From positions 17,719 to 81,718 of the forward strand of contig CAWKAV010000027.1 of NCBI GenBank assembly GCA_963847735.1: a stretch of 64,000 bases of DNA, written 5' to 3'. How positions within the stretch are numbered: position 1 is the stretch's first letter; the number at the start of each line of letters is the position of its first letter. Made by a program: the position numbers and the translations under genes. Below are positions 8,951 through 18,196 of the stretch, piece by piece. The notes under the pieces were generated by a model, which saw only the letters and a program-made list of their open reading frames with translations, made no database searches and was not told the DNA's origin. The DNA comes from CAWKAV01 sp963847735 (lineage in GTDB: Bacteria > Desulfobacterota > Desulfuromonadia > Desulfuromonadales > BM103).

Positions 8951-9679
8951 ATGTTGTCCGTACTTATTGCCTCTGCTGTCGCCGCCCTGTTTGGCGGCGC
9001 TCTCTTCCTGACCACCAGCCTGCATCCGGTTGTCTCAGTCATTGTTGGGCTGGTTGTGTTTTCACTCATCTACATCCTGCTGCTGAAGCAGGTCATGAAC
9101 CGTATCAACACGGCCATGGACGCAGTGCAGAAAGATCTCATGGCCAACCGTCCCGAGGCGGCCATCCTAAAGCTGCAGGCCATGAAGAAAAAATATGCCT
9201 ACTGGCAGTTCATGATCGATAAACAGATGAACTCACAAATCGGCATGGTCCATTACATGCGTCGGGACTTCAACAAGGCCTACGAATATCTCGGCAAGGG
9301 TTTTGTGAGGCACTGGATTGCCATGGCGATGCTGGCCATCATCTATATGAAGCGTAATCAGCCGCAAAAGATGATTGCCACCTTCGACAAGGCTTTGGCC
9401 GGCACCCGCAAGGAAGCGCTGCTCTGGAGTCTCTACGCGTTCTGTTTGGAAAAGGTCGGTGACCGCAACAAGGCCGTGAGCATCATGGAGAAGGGCTTGA
9501 AGAAAGTCGGCAGCGACGAACTGATGGCTTCAAACCTCGACGCTCTCAAGTCCGGCGGCAAAATGAAGATGCAGTCTTACGGCGACATCTGGTACCAGTT
9601 CCAACTTGAAAAGCAGGGTGCCATGATCCGCAAGCAGACCAAGGCCATCCAGGGTCGGCGCAAAATTGTTCGACGATAA
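8951..9679 (+). CDS. Membrane-anchored TPR-like protein of unknown function
   Basis: This 242-residue protein has two N-terminal hydrophobic helices (about residues 1-21 and 25-47). A cytoplasmic helical region follows with tetratricopeptide-like periodicity (GMVHYMRRDFNKAYEYLG, AIIYMKRNQPQKMIATFDKA, FCLEKVGDRNKAVSIME), and the C-terminus is strongly basic (RKQTKAIQGRRKIVRR). TPR-like repeats usually mediate protein contacts, so a scaffold role at the inner membrane is plausible, but I do not recognise a named family. AAAGGA lies upstream of the ATG at 8951. It sits alone between mltD and the Smr gene. Confidence 0.7.
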   Translation: MLSVLIASAVAALFGGALFLTTSLHPVVSVIVGLVVFSLIYILLLKQVMNRINTAMDAVQKDLMANRPEAAILKLQAMKKKYAYWQFMIDKQMNSQIGMVHYMRRDFNKAYEYLGKGFVRHWIAMAMLAIIYMKRNQPQKMIATFDKALAGTRKEALLWSLYAFCLEKVGDRNKAVSIMEKGLKKVGSDELMASNLDALKSGGKMKMQSYGDIWYQFQLEKQGAMIRKQTKAIQGRRKIVRR

Positions 9680-9828
9680 TGGCGTTGCTAAAATCCTGCC
9701 CTCTTGCGTTGTAGCGTTTTTTCAGGACTTCGACAGACAATAGTATGTCTTCACCCCTGAAAACTCACAACGCCTTGGGGGACGAAATTTTGGCTTAGCC
9801 ATAGGTGTATTTTGTGTGAGATTCGATT

Positions 9829-10503
9829 ATGGCGAAGAAGTCCTCGAAACAGAAAAACAAGGTACCCAAAGAATTTTCCAGCAGCCCCTTCAAGAATTTG
9901 AAGGGGCTGCCTGCGTTCAAGGAACAAAAGGTCCCGGTACAAAAGGACAGGGCCGAACAGGAGGCGACCCCGGTTTCCAATGATCAACTCACTTTTGTCG
10001 ATGAAATGGCTTTCCTTGGTGTCAAACCCCTCAATGGGCGGGTTGTCAAAAAATTGGATTCCGACAAGACAAATCCTCCAGAGTCGCCCAGACTGGCCAG
10101 CGAGGAGCATGCAAGAGCAATCTTTCTTGAAGCGTTAGGCTCTGTCGAAAGAACCTTTAAGGATGAATGGACTGAAGATGTGCCTGCAAAGCAGGCGGTG
10201 CCGCGACGCATGAGGCAGGTGGGACGTGGCCAACTCAAGCCGGAAGCCGAGCTTGACCTGCACGGTTTGACCGTAGAGGAGTCCAGCGCACAAGTCAGGT
10301 TTTTTCTGCAGAACGCAAGCTATCAGGGCTTCCGGGTCGTTCTGGTCATTACCGGCAAGGGACTGCACTCAAACGATGAACCGGTACTGCGTAGGGCGAT
10401 GGAAAAATTGCTGAATGAACTGCGAGAGCAGGTTCTTGAGTGGGGCGTCGCGCCGCGTCGTTATGGTGGGGATGGGGCGCTGGTGGTTTTTCTGCGGGTG
10501 TAG
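9829..10503 (+). CDS. Smr (small MutS-related) domain protein
   Basis: This 224-residue protein has a C-terminal Smr domain. Such domains in MutS2 and in stand-alone YdaL/SmrB-type proteins are nucleases or nucleic-acid binders; SmrB cleaves mRNA at collided ribosomes. Motifs seen are LDLHGLT (about residue 142) and the ITGKGLHS loop (about residue 176). The N-terminal half is basic, then Gln/Pro/Lys-rich and probably disordered. The sequence cannot tell whether the target is DNA or RNA. The start ATG at 9829 has a GTGAG upstream. A strong hairpin terminator follows, facing the convergent RNase E/G gene. Confidence 0.82.
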   Translation: MAKKSSKQKNKVPKEFSSSPFKNLKGLPAFKEQKVPVQKDRAEQEATPVSNDQLTFVDEMAFLGVKPLNGRVVKKLDSDKTNPPESPRLASEEHARAIFLEALGSVERTFKDEWTEDVPAKQAVPRRMRQVGRGQLKPEAELDLHGLTVEESSAQVRFFLQNASYQGFRVVLVITGKGLHSNDEPVLRRAMEKLLNELREQVLEWGVAPRRYGGDGALVVFLRV

Positions 10504-10527
10504 CTACGGACGGACTGCCTTCAACTT

Positions 10528-10563
10528 AAAGGCCGGCGAGGAAAGTTAACGCCGGCCTTTTTA
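10528..10563 (+). terminator. Terminator between the convergent smr and RNase E/G genes
   Basis: AAAGGCCGGCG and CGCCGGCCTTT form a perfect stem with an 11-base loop, followed by five T on the plus strand. It sits between the two stop codons and may work in both directions. Confidence 0.85.
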
Positions 10564-10569
10564 TCTATG

Positions 10570-12939
10570 TCAATTGACCGTGGAAGGTTCGGTTTCCGTC
10601 GGCTTCTTGTTGACGGTTCTGGTACGTTTGGGCTTGGTCTTTTCTGCCACCGAAACCTCAGAAGTCGTGTCTGTTGTCGGCGTAGCTTTGACTGCCTTGA
10701 CGGTTGCCGCAGCTTTCTCGGTAGGGATCTTCTTCCTGGTGCGCGGAGCTGCCACTTTTTTCGCAGGTTTCTCCACAACAGGTTTTGCTTCAGTTTGTGG
10801 CGTCGATACTTTTGCAGCTTCAGCCTTTGCTGTTTTTGGTTTTGCCCGACTGGACCTTGGGGGCTTCGCTTTCTCGTCGGGGGCATCGAAAGACCGGGAA
10901 ACTTGCTCTTCGGCCGGTTTTACTGCGTTAACAACGGATGTCTCCTGTGTCGTTTGCTCCTGATCGCTCTTCTTGCGGCCGCGGCGAGCCGGTTTTTTCG
11001 GCGCGGGCTTCTCTTCAACGATGCTCTGCTCGGTTGGCTCTGATGTCGTCTCGTTCTGTGCTGGGACAACCGCTGCCTTGGGCTTACGGCGACTTCTGCG
11101 ACGCTTTTGTGGTTTTTTCGCCGCAGGAACGCTATCCAATTGTTCGGTGGGTGTCGTGTCTGGGACGTCAGTGTCGATGGTGTGGTCGTCTTCCGTAGCA
11201 CTCACCTGAGTCTCTATGGGGTCCTGATCTGCTGGTTGGGCATCTTCAGCAGCAATTGTGTCGGAAGGCTTGCGCCGTTTCCTGCGACGGCGTTTTTTGC
11301 CCGGTTCGGCGGACATCTCCGGCGTGTCCAGCTGGGCAGGTTCGCTCCTTGTTTCTTGAACGGCCTCTTTCTCAACGACTTCTGCCTTGACCACTCCTTC
11401 AATAACCATTGGCAGAGTTCCTGCTGCCACGTATTCAGACGGTGCCGGTTTTTCCTTGTCCTTTTTCTGAGTCTCAATCTCGACCTGGTCAGCCAGGAAG
11501 TCGCGGTTGCCATGGATGTGAATCTGCAGCTGGTAGCGCCGCTCCATGTCGACCAGTTCTTCACGGTTATGATTCAGCACGTAGGCTGCAACGTCGATGG
11601 GCAACTGGGCATCAATTCGGCTGATTTGCCCCTTGGCGGCGCTGGCGTGAATCTTTCGCAGCAGTGCGATCGCCTGGGTCTCGGGGCTCTTCAACTGTCC
11701 GGTGCCATTACAGTGCGGGCAAGGCATGTGAGAACCTTGCGTCAGGGCGGCCTTGATGCGTTGGCGGCTCAACTCGAGCAGCCCGAATTTACTGATTCGC
11801 CCGACGCTGACCCGGGCCTTGTCGTTCTCAAGGGATTTCTTGACCTGGTTTTCAACCTGTCGCATGTTCTTGCGTTCGCGCATGTCGATAAAATCGATGA
11901 CGATCAACCCGCCGAGGTCACGCAGGCGCAGTTGCCGGCCGACTTCCTCAGCCGCCTCCAGATTGGTCTTTGTGGCCGTTGCTTCAACTCCCTGTTCAGA
12001 GGACATTTTGCCGCTGTTGACGTCAATCGCCACCAGGGCCTCGGTCGGGTCGATGACAATTGAACCACCTGAGGGCAGGGCGACCTTGTTGCGACTCAGG
12101 GTTTCAATCTGGTCTTCAATCTGGTAGCGGGAAAAGATCGGTCGGCGCTCCTGGTGCAGTTTCACCAGCTTGACATGGTCGGGCATGACCATCTGGAAGA
12201 ACTCTTTGGCCTCGGTGAAGACCTTGGGGTCATCGACCAGAACCTCATCCATGTCGGTGGTGAAGTAATCACGAATCGAACGGATCATCAGGTTCGATTC
12301 CTTGTAGATCAATGCCGGGGCTTTCGCTTTCTGGTCAAGTTGCTTGATGCTTTCGTAGAGGCGAATCAGGTAGCGGTAGTCACGCTCCAGTTCTTCACGG
12401 GTTTGATCAAGAGCGGCTGTACGGACGATGTAGCCGATGCCTTCGGCCAGATCGATAGATGACATGGCTTTTTTGAGTTCTTTGCGCTGCGAATCGCTTT
12501 CGGCTTTGCGGGAAACTCCGCGGGTCTGGCTGCCCGGCATAAGGACCATGTAGCGTCCGGCCAGCGAGAGGTAGGTGGTCAGGGCCGCGCCCTTGGTGCC
12601 GCGCTCTTCCTTGGTAATCTGGACCAGGAACTCCTGCCCTCGGTGCAGCAGGTCGTTGATGCGTGGCCGGGGACCATCTTCTGCTGGGTTGTAGCCCGGC
12701 TTGACCGCGCTGTAATTGATTTCGTCGATCTGTAAGAAACCGAGGCGTTCGGCGCCATAATCAACGAAAGCGGCCTGTAGACCGGTTTCAACCCGGACCA
12801 CGACCGCTTTATAGATGTTGCCTTTGGTGGGTTCCCGACCGGCAACCTCGATATCAAGTTCAGTGAGGACACCGTCTTCTACAATAGCCACCCGGTTTTC
12901 TTCGGGATGAGTGGCGTTGATCAACATTTTTTTAGACAT
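10570..12939 (-). CDS. Ribonuclease E/G family endoribonuclease
   Basis: This 789-residue enzyme cuts single-stranded AU-rich RNA in mRNA decay and in rRNA and tRNA maturation. The N-terminal half is the conserved RNase E/G core: an S1 domain, a 5'-sensor, a DNase-I-like domain with catalytic Asp residues in VAIDVNSGK (about 304) and IVIDFIDM (about 347), and the Zn-link CPHCNGTG (about 407). From about residue 510 onward the tail is Lys/Pro/Glu/Ala-rich and probably disordered, like the scaffold half of RNase E. The ATG at 12939, preceded by GGGAAG, is chosen over the upstream frame extension to 13050. Whether to call it rne or rng is uncertain. Confidence 0.9.
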   Translation of the reverse strand: MSKKMLINATHPEENRVAIVEDGVLTELDIEVAGREPTKGNIYKAVVVRVETGLQAAFVDYGAERLGFLQIDEINYSAVKPGYNPAEDGPRPRINDLLHRGQEFLVQITKEERGTKGAALTTYLSLAGRYMVLMPGSQTRGVSRKAESDSQRKELKKAMSSIDLAEGIGYIVRTAALDQTREELERDYRYLIRLYESIKQLDQKAKAPALIYKESNLMIRSIRDYFTTDMDEVLVDDPKVFTEAKEFFQMVMPDHVKLVKLHQERRPIFSRYQIEDQIETLSRNKVALPSGGSIVIDPTEALVAIDVNSGKMSSEQGVEATATKTNLEAAEEVGRQLRLRDLGGLIVIDFIDMRERKNMRQVENQVKKSLENDKARVSVGRISKFGLLELSRQRIKAALTQGSHMPCPHCNGTGQLKSPETQAIALLRKIHASAAKGQISRIDAQLPIDVAAYVLNHNREELVDMERRYQLQIHIHGNRDFLADQVEIETQKKDKEKPAPSEYVAAGTLPMVIEGVVKAEVVEKEAVQETRSEPAQLDTPEMSAEPGKKRRRRKRRKPSDTIAAEDAQPADQDPIETQVSATEDDHTIDTDVPDTTPTEQLDSVPAAKKPQKRRRSRRKPKAAVVPAQNETTSEPTEQSIVEEKPAPKKPARRGRKKSDQEQTTQETSVVNAVKPAEEQVSRSFDAPDEKAKPPRSSRAKPKTAKAEAAKVSTPQTEAKPVVEKPAKKVAAPRTRKKIPTEKAAATVKAVKATPTTDTTSEVSVAEKTKPKRTRTVNKKPTETEPSTVN

Positions 12940-13273
12940 GCAAATCTTCCCGGTTGTCGCGCACGACAACCTTAAATTGTTGGGGGTATAACCCTGACCC
13001 GAGATCGTGGGCTCAACCGGAACTGGGAGCTCGCTCAAGGAGAGGGTCAATACCGAAACTTTATATCCATGGGGTCATCCATGACCCATAAGACCAAAAA
13101 AACCTTTAAAAAAAGGTAGATAGAGAAAACTATATCAAAAATTACTAAAAATGCACACAAAAAATACGAAAAATTCAGGTTGTATCTGATTGGGACTGTG
13201 TTTTGCTGCAGAGAGCAAGGTTTGTCAATAATCAAGATTCTCGTCGCCATAGAGATGTGCTATAACGATTCCC
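12940..13273. other. Divergent intergenic region between RNase E/G and ABC-F genes
   Basis: These 334 bases hold no gene. They are AT-rich around 13080-13190, which fits an RNase E-type long leader and divergent promoters, but I could not assign a convincing -35/-10 pair. A small palindrome, GGGTCAT-CC-ATGACCC, lies at 13072-13087, and an A/T hairpin (CCTTT/AAAGG) near 13100-13116. RNase E genes often autoregulate through the 5' leader; these structures could take part. Confidence 0.4.
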
Positions 13274-15214
13274 ATGCTGCAGCTTAAAGATGTTGTCAAA
13301 CAGTTTGCCGACCAGGTTGTTCTGCGTCATGTTGACTGGCATGTCCGCCCGACAGACCGTATCGGTCTTTGCGGTGAAAATGGTGCCGGCAAAACGACCT
13401 TGTTGCGGATATTGGCCGGGCAGTCAGAGGTTGATGCTGGCAAAGTTCAGCTTGCTCGGGGCACCACAATCGGCTACCTGCCCCAGGAAGGTCTGGAACA
13501 TCGAGGCCGGGATCTTTTTGCGGAGGTGCGTTCGGCGCTCGGGGAACTTCTTTCCGTCGAGAGCGAACTCAAGGTTCTTGAAGGAAAGATCAGCCGTGAA
13601 GCGGAGCAAGCAGATCTCAATCGCTACTCTGAATTACAGGAGATCTTCCGGCAACGGGGCGGTTACACGATCGAGGCCGAAATCGGCCGGGTTCTCAAGG
13701 GGCTTGGTTTTGCAGAAGAGGACTGGCACAAGCCCTGTGAACATTTTTCCGGTGGCTGGCAGATGCGTATCGCCCTATCCAAACTGCTGCTACAGAAACC
13801 GAATCTTCTCTTGCTGGACGAGCCGACCAACCACCTTGACCTGCCAGCTCGCGACTGGCTGGAAAGTTACCTGGCAGCCTACCCCTTCGCCGTCGTTCTG
13901 GTTTCCCATGATCGATTTTTCCTGGACCAGGTGGTTTCGCGGATTGTCGAAATCTGGCATGGCAAGCTGACGGATTATCCCGGCAATTATTCCCGTTACC
14001 TGATTGCACGGGATGAACGTGTCTCGGCGCTGCGGGAGGCCAAGAGGCGCCAGGATGAAGAAGTCGCCCGTCTTGAAGCGTTCATTAACAAATTTCGTTA
14101 CAATGCCAACAAGGCGTCCCTGGTACAGAGCCGGGTCAAGCAACTGGACAAGATAGAACGTATAGAGCTGCCGCCTGAACGTAAAAAGATAGGGTTTGCC
14201 TTCCCGGTTCCACCTAAAGGCGGGCGCTTGTCGGTCAGCCTGTCCGGGGTGACTCACGGTTACGGTGGCCTGCCGGTCATTGAGGCCGCTGAGTTAGCCG
14301 TCGAGCGTGGCGAACGGATCGCCCTGGTGGGGGCCAACGGTGCAGGCAAGTCGACCATGATGCGCCTCCTGGCCGGCGTGGAAGTCCCTCTTGTGGGCGA
14401 GCGAGAAGAAGGACATAACCTGGTTATGGCGTATTTTGCCCAGGATCAGGCGCGCACGCTTGATTCAAGACTGACGGCCCTTGAGCAGATCACCCAGGTT
14501 GCACCTTTCGATATGGTGCCGAAAGTCCGCAACCTGCTCGGCGCTTTCCTTTTTCACGGTGACGACGTGCACAAAAAGGTTGCTGTGCTCTCCGGAGGAG
14601 AACGAAACCGGCTGGCGCTGGCGATTCTACTTCTGAAGCCGGCCAATCTTCTGTTGCTGGATGAGCCGACCAACCACCTTGACCTGGCCTCCAAGGAAAT
14701 TCTCCTGCAAGCTCTCAAGGGTTACCAGGGTACCCTGGTGTTCGTCTCCCATGATCGTTATTTTGTCGACGCCCTGGCCAGTCGGATTGTTGAAGTTGCC
14801 GCACACAGGATCACTTCCTACATGGGTAACTACGGTGATTTTCTGCGGACCAAAAGTGGTGAAGGGGATGCTAGTCACTCGTCATTGCGGGTTGAAAAAG
14901 CGATCTCGAAAGGGTCCTCTTCGCAGGACGGATGCAAGTCTGTTCGTGCCGTTTCTCACGCGGAGCGCAAAGCGGCCCGACGGGAAGAACAGAGGTGTCA
15001 AAAGCAGCTTGCAGATGTCGAAAAGAGAATTGCCGACCTAGAAAAGGAGCTGGCAGTGCTGACGACAGAAATGCAGGCCCCGGAGATGGCTGTTGATCAT
15101 GCGCGTCTCGGCAAGCTTATCGATAAGCACACCTCTTTACAGGCAGAACTGGATGACTGCCTTGCGCGCTGGGAAACTCTCCAAGAGTTGCTGGGAGAAG
15201 AAACTGCATCGTGA
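13274..15214 (+). CDS. ABC-F family ATPase (ribosome-associated)
   Basis: This 646-residue soluble protein has two ABC domains and no membrane segment, placing it in the ABC-F group, whose members bind the ribosomal E-site and relieve stalls. The first nucleotide site has GENGAGKTT (about residues 34-42), signature HFSGGWQM and LLLDEPTNHLD; the second has GANGAGKST, LSGGERNR and again LLLDEPTNHLD. The linker between the domains is Arg/Lys-rich, and the C-terminus ends in a charged coiled coil like Uup. The subfamily (Uup or YheS-like) is unclear. Its stop overlaps the start of the ParA-like gene (GTGA), so the two are translationally coupled. Confidence 0.9.
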   Translation: MLQLKDVVKQFADQVVLRHVDWHVRPTDRIGLCGENGAGKTTLLRILAGQSEVDAGKVQLARGTTIGYLPQEGLEHRGRDLFAEVRSALGELLSVESELKVLEGKISREAEQADLNRYSELQEIFRQRGGYTIEAEIGRVLKGLGFAEEDWHKPCEHFSGGWQMRIALSKLLLQKPNLLLLDEPTNHLDLPARDWLESYLAAYPFAVVLVSHDRFFLDQVVSRIVEIWHGKLTDYPGNYSRYLIARDERVSALREAKRRQDEEVARLEAFINKFRYNANKASLVQSRVKQLDKIERIELPPERKKIGFAFPVPPKGGRLSVSLSGVTHGYGGLPVIEAAELAVERGERIALVGANGAGKSTMMRLLAGVEVPLVGEREEGHNLVMAYFAQDQARTLDSRLTALEQITQVAPFDMVPKVRNLLGAFLFHGDDVHKKVAVLSGGERNRLALAILLLKPANLLLLDEPTNHLDLASKEILLQALKGYQGTLVFVSHDRYFVDALASRIVEVAAHRITSYMGNYGDFLRTKSGEGDASHSSLRVEKAISKGSSSQDGCKSVRAVSHAERKAARREEQRCQKQLADVEKRIADLEKELAVLTTEMQAPEMAVDHARLGKLIDKHTSLQAELDDCLARWETLQELLGEETAS

Positions 15215-16509
15215 ACCGCCCGTTTGTAATAACTGTCGCCAGCGAAAAGGGCGGTGTCGGCAAGACGACGATTGCCACCAATCTTGCGGTCTATCTCAAG
15301 GCCCTGCGTGAAGACCTGCCGGTCACCATTGTCTCCTTCGATAATCATTTCAGCGTCGATCAGATGTTTGCCCTTGGCTCGCGCCCGGAAACCAGCGTTG
15401 CTGATCTTCTCGAAGATTCGTCGGCTACAGAGTTGACGGCTCTGGGACAGTATGGTGTGCAGTATGTGGCTTCTTGCCGTCGTCTGCAGCCGCCACCCTG
15501 CGCCCCGAGCTGGTTGCGGCAGCGCATAGACACTGCGGCCTTTACCGGTATCCTGATTCTCGATACGAGACCGATTCTCGATTGGTTTACCGAGGCGGCC
15601 CTGTTGGCTGCAGAACTGGTGCTGGTACCGGTCAAGGATCGAGCAGCCCTGATCAATGCCGGGGCCTTACGGCAGGTTCTGGCTGCCGACAAGCGAACTG
15701 ATCGACTCTGGTTGCTTCCCAGTTTGGTCGACAGTCGTGCCCGGCTTAGCGCTGAGGTGCGTGTCCATGAGTTTCTCACTTATGCCGCCCGGGAACGTGA
15801 CTATCAGGTCCTGGATATGTATATCAGCAAGAGTCCCAAGGTTGAGAGCCTAGCTTCCGGTTTCTCCAGCAGTATCCGCCCGGTTCTTACTCATGCCCGC
15901 AACACTGCAGTACACCAACAGTTCAAGCAACTGGCCGAGTTTGTCCTCTCTCAATTTGACGCAGAAGTGTCTGATGGGCGTGACCGTCAGACAGGAATTG
16001 AGTCAGACGTTGCCGTCAGGATGGCTCCCGGCCACCATCGTCGTCTGGTCCTTGAGTGTCCCTACTGCGGTCGTCAATTTTTTTCATATGCCGGTCATTT
16101 TTACTTTGATCTGCGCAGCCGCCGCCGTGGCTTTATTCACCCTGCCTGCTTTGAAAAGATCGCCAATGACCTCAACCTCGATGAGGCCGTTGGTCCGGTC
16201 AATCTGATCGCCCTGACGATTGACGGTCCCGGCCTGGTCGCGCCTGAGTGCCGATTGACAGTACACCTGATTGATAGCGAGGGCGGGGTGGTCGAGAGTG
16301 AAGAACTTGAGTTCAAGGAGCAGGACTCTCTGTACGAATTATCGTCGATGATGACTGGTCGGTCTCTGGACGCCGCTTACCGGGAATTGATACTCCTGAA
16401 CTGTGAATCACAGGCTGCTGATGCTGCTTTGACTGATAATGTTTATCGCAGTTTCGCCCGCCACCGTCGACAGGCTGCACGGTCGCTCCGCGACGCCGGG
16501 CTCTTCTAG
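15211..16509 (+). CDS. ParA/MinD-like ATPase with a C-terminal Cys/His domain
   Basis: This 432-residue protein starts as a P-loop ATPase of the ParA/MinD/Mrp superfamily: deviant Walker A KGGVGKTT (residues 13-20), then ILILDTRP as Walker B and ELVLVPVKDR. From about residue 255 it carries an extra domain with C283-P-Y-C286 and H310-P-A-C313, spaced like a zinc site, followed by about 115 residues I do not recognise. No ParB partner or parS is seen nearby. The start is a GTG overlapping the ABC-F stop by four bases, so production is likely tied to that ribosome-associated ATPase. Function unknown: positioning, iron-sulfur assembly or regulation are possible. Confidence 0.75.
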   Translation: MNRPFVITVASEKGGVGKTTIATNLAVYLKALREDLPVTIVSFDNHFSVDQMFALGSRPETSVADLLEDSSATELTALGQYGVQYVASCRRLQPPPCAPSWLRQRIDTAAFTGILILDTRPILDWFTEAALLAAELVLVPVKDRAALINAGALRQVLAADKRTDRLWLLPSLVDSRARLSAEVRVHEFLTYAARERDYQVLDMYISKSPKVESLASGFSSSIRPVLTHARNTAVHQQFKQLAEFVLSQFDAEVSDGRDRQTGIESDVAVRMAPGHHRRLVLECPYCGRQFFSYAGHFYFDLRSRRRGFIHPACFEKIANDLNLDEAVGPVNLIALTIDGPGLVAPECRLTVHLIDSEGGVVESEELEFKEQDSLYELSSMMTGRSLDAAYRELILLNCESQAADAALTDNVYRSFARHRRQAARSLRDAGLF

Positions 16510-16585
16510 CTTTTAACCGACGAAGACTCTGAAGGGTTCCGATCCTCAGGGTTTGGGATCTGGATTAGATCACTGTCGGAATGTC

Positions 16586-16978
16586 TTAGAGGTGTCGGAC
16601 GGTCACAGCCCCTTGTCTGACCTGCTTTTCCAGCCAGCCACTCAGCGATTTCCTCCAGAGATCGCGCGTCAAGGGTATGAGAAAAGTGAAACCGAGTGCG
16701 TCAGTGAAAAAGCCGGGAGTCAACAGGAGCAGGCCGCCAGCCAGCACCATGGCGCCGTCAATCAGTGTGGTCGCCGGCATCCGTCCGTGCGCTGTCTCGT
16801 CGTGGATTTTTTGCAGGATTGCCACTCCCTGGGTTCTCGCCAACCAGGCACCGGCAATGCCGGTCAGCAGGATGAGGCTGATTGTTGGCCATAGTCCGAT
16901 AATACGACCAGATTCAAGCAATATGTAAAGTTCCATAAGTGGTACAAATATGAAGAATATGAGGAGTTTTATAAACAT
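16586..16978 (-). CDS. fxsA: FxsA family membrane protein
   Basis: This 130-residue inner-membrane protein belongs to the FxsA family. In E. coli, overproduction of FxsA suppresses F-plasmid exclusion of phage T7; the cellular role is not settled. The motifs FVPLMELYILL at the N-terminus, TGIAGAWLARTQG in the middle and LLLTPGFFTDALGF near the C-terminal hydrophobic segment are diagnostic. Four hydrophobic stretches are visible. The start is the ATG at 16978. It lies convergent with the ParA-like gene and 310 bases from mazG, with no sign that it belongs to either transcription unit. Confidence 0.88.
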   Translation of the reverse strand: MFIKLLIFFIFVPLMELYILLESGRIIGLWPTISLILLTGIAGAWLARTQGVAILQKIHDETAHGRMPATTLIDGAMVLAGGLLLLTPGFFTDALGFTFLIPLTRDLWRKSLSGWLEKQVRQGAVTVRHL

Positions 16979-17166
16979 GGCCCCTCGTTTAATAGGTGTT
17001 TGCCAATGAGAGGCGTTGTCCGGTTCGTCATGTCTGGTTCTTGAAACCTTTCATATGGTAAGTAACTGATTTTAAACAAAAAATAAACTGCAAAAATTTT
17101 AGGCATATAGGTGAGGCGGTTGTCGTGTGGTTTTCTGGCCTGGTTGTAAACATGCTTTTCAACGCC

Positions 17167-17189
17167 TTATCCACGCACTTTGTGGACAA
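17167..17189. promoter_or_regulatory. Facing pair of DnaA-box-like sequences in the fxsA-mazG gap
   Basis: TTATCCACG (17167-17175) and the reverse complement of TTGTCCACA (17181-17189) face each other with a five-base spacer. Each matches the DnaA box TTWTNCACA at 8 of 9 positions. The 310-base gap 16979-17288 holds nothing else I can identify. The pair could equally form a small RNA hairpin with one mismatch. Confidence 0.3.
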
Positions 17190-17288
17190 GGTCTGAAACT
17201 GACTGAAACGCTTTGCTTTTTCATCCATATCGTTATGACAAAGCCAAAACCTTCGCTTATTGATCGCTCCATGATCTGTCGGTTTCCG

Positions 17289-17981
17289 TCAATCAGAGTC
17301 CATTTGGTTGACGATTCTCTGGACTGTTTTACGTAATGCTGTTTCTGCATCAAGCCCTGCGGCATAGGCCAGTATGACCAGATGGAGCAAAGCCTGGCCC
17401 AGAGCTTCCTCATCGGGGAACCCATTGCTCTTGCCGTTGTCGGTCCGGCCGATTGTCTGTGCCAGTTTATGATGGACTTTGGGTAATTCTGCCTGGCGGT
17501 TGACCCGATGTGCTCTGGCAATTAACTTCTGGGCACGTTGCAATGCCGGCAGTTTGCTCGGCAGGTGGTCTGCCATGCTGATTTTGCTGTGAGTCGCCTC
17601 CGAACGTTTGATGTCATCCCATTGTTTGTCCAGATCTTCCTGGTGGGTCCGTGATCCGTTTCGATCAAAAACATGGGGGTGGCGGCGCACCAGTTTGTCG
17701 GCAATGCCGGTGGCTACATCATGAAAGTCGAAGTGATTGCTCTCGTTGAAAAGCTGTGCCTGAAAAACGACCTGTAACAGCAGATCGCCAAGCTCATCGA
17801 GAATCAATTCCGGAGAGCCTTGTTCTATGGCATCAATCAACTCGCAGGCCTCTTCCAGAATATAGGGAGCAAGGCTAGCCGGAGTCTGTTCCCTGTCCCA
17901 TGGGCAGCCGTCTTGCCCTCTGAGGGTCTGCATGATTTTGAGGAGCGAATCTACACTATTGTGCGTGTCTTTGTGAGTCAT
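17289..17981 (-). CDS. mazG: Nucleoside triphosphate pyrophosphohydrolase MazG
   Basis: MazG hydrolyses NTPs and dNTPs to monophosphates and pyrophosphate, cleaning the nucleotide pool. In E. coli it also influences ppGpp levels. The 230-residue protein has the N-terminal MazG domain with the paired acidic metal motifs EEACELIDAIE and DELGDLLLQVVF, preceded by the family hallmark LRGQDGCPWDREQT. A second, weaker MazG-like helical unit follows after residue 110. The length is slightly below the 260 residues of E. coli. The start ATG at 17981 lies divergent from the yceD operon promoter. Confidence 0.93.
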   Translation of the reverse strand: MTHKDTHNSVDSLLKIMQTLRGQDGCPWDREQTPASLAPYILEEACELIDAIEQGSPELILDELGDLLLQVVFQAQLFNESNHFDFHDVATGIADKLVRRHPHVFDRNGSRTHQEDLDKQWDDIKRSEATHSKISMADHLPSKLPALQRAQKLIARAHRVNRQAELPKVHHKLAQTIGRTDNGKSNGFPDEEALGQALLHLVILAYAAGLDAETALRKTVQRIVNQMDSD

Positions 17982-18131
17982 CGTTGATCTTATCCCAAAC
18001 AGTGTTGCCCCCTTCTACCGCAGCTCTTGAAAGATTGCAAGGAACCCCTGTTACAGGCTACTAAAGTCTTGCAAATTTGTCCTTAATACGTTAATAGAAG
18101 GAACTCAATTTCGGGAGCAGATGAAAATTTC

Positions 18132-18159
18132 TTGACTGATCCCTGGCGGTTCCTATATT
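18132..18159 (+). promoter_or_regulatory. Promoter of the yceD-rpmF-fab operon
   Basis: TTGACT (18132-18137) and TATATT (18154-18159) are separated by 16 bases, giving a start near 18166, about 30 bases before the yceD GTG. It is the only good candidate in the 215-base mazG-yceD gap. Confidence 0.6.
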
Positions 18160-18196
18160 ACTGGCGGCTTGCTTTTTTGCCATGAGGTAGATTGCC

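Noticed and set aside
11107..12063. A 318-codon plus-strand frame inside the RNase E/G gene
   Set aside because: It is opposite the catalytic core and tail of RNase E/G; its hydrophobic look comes from complementing Lys/Glu codons.
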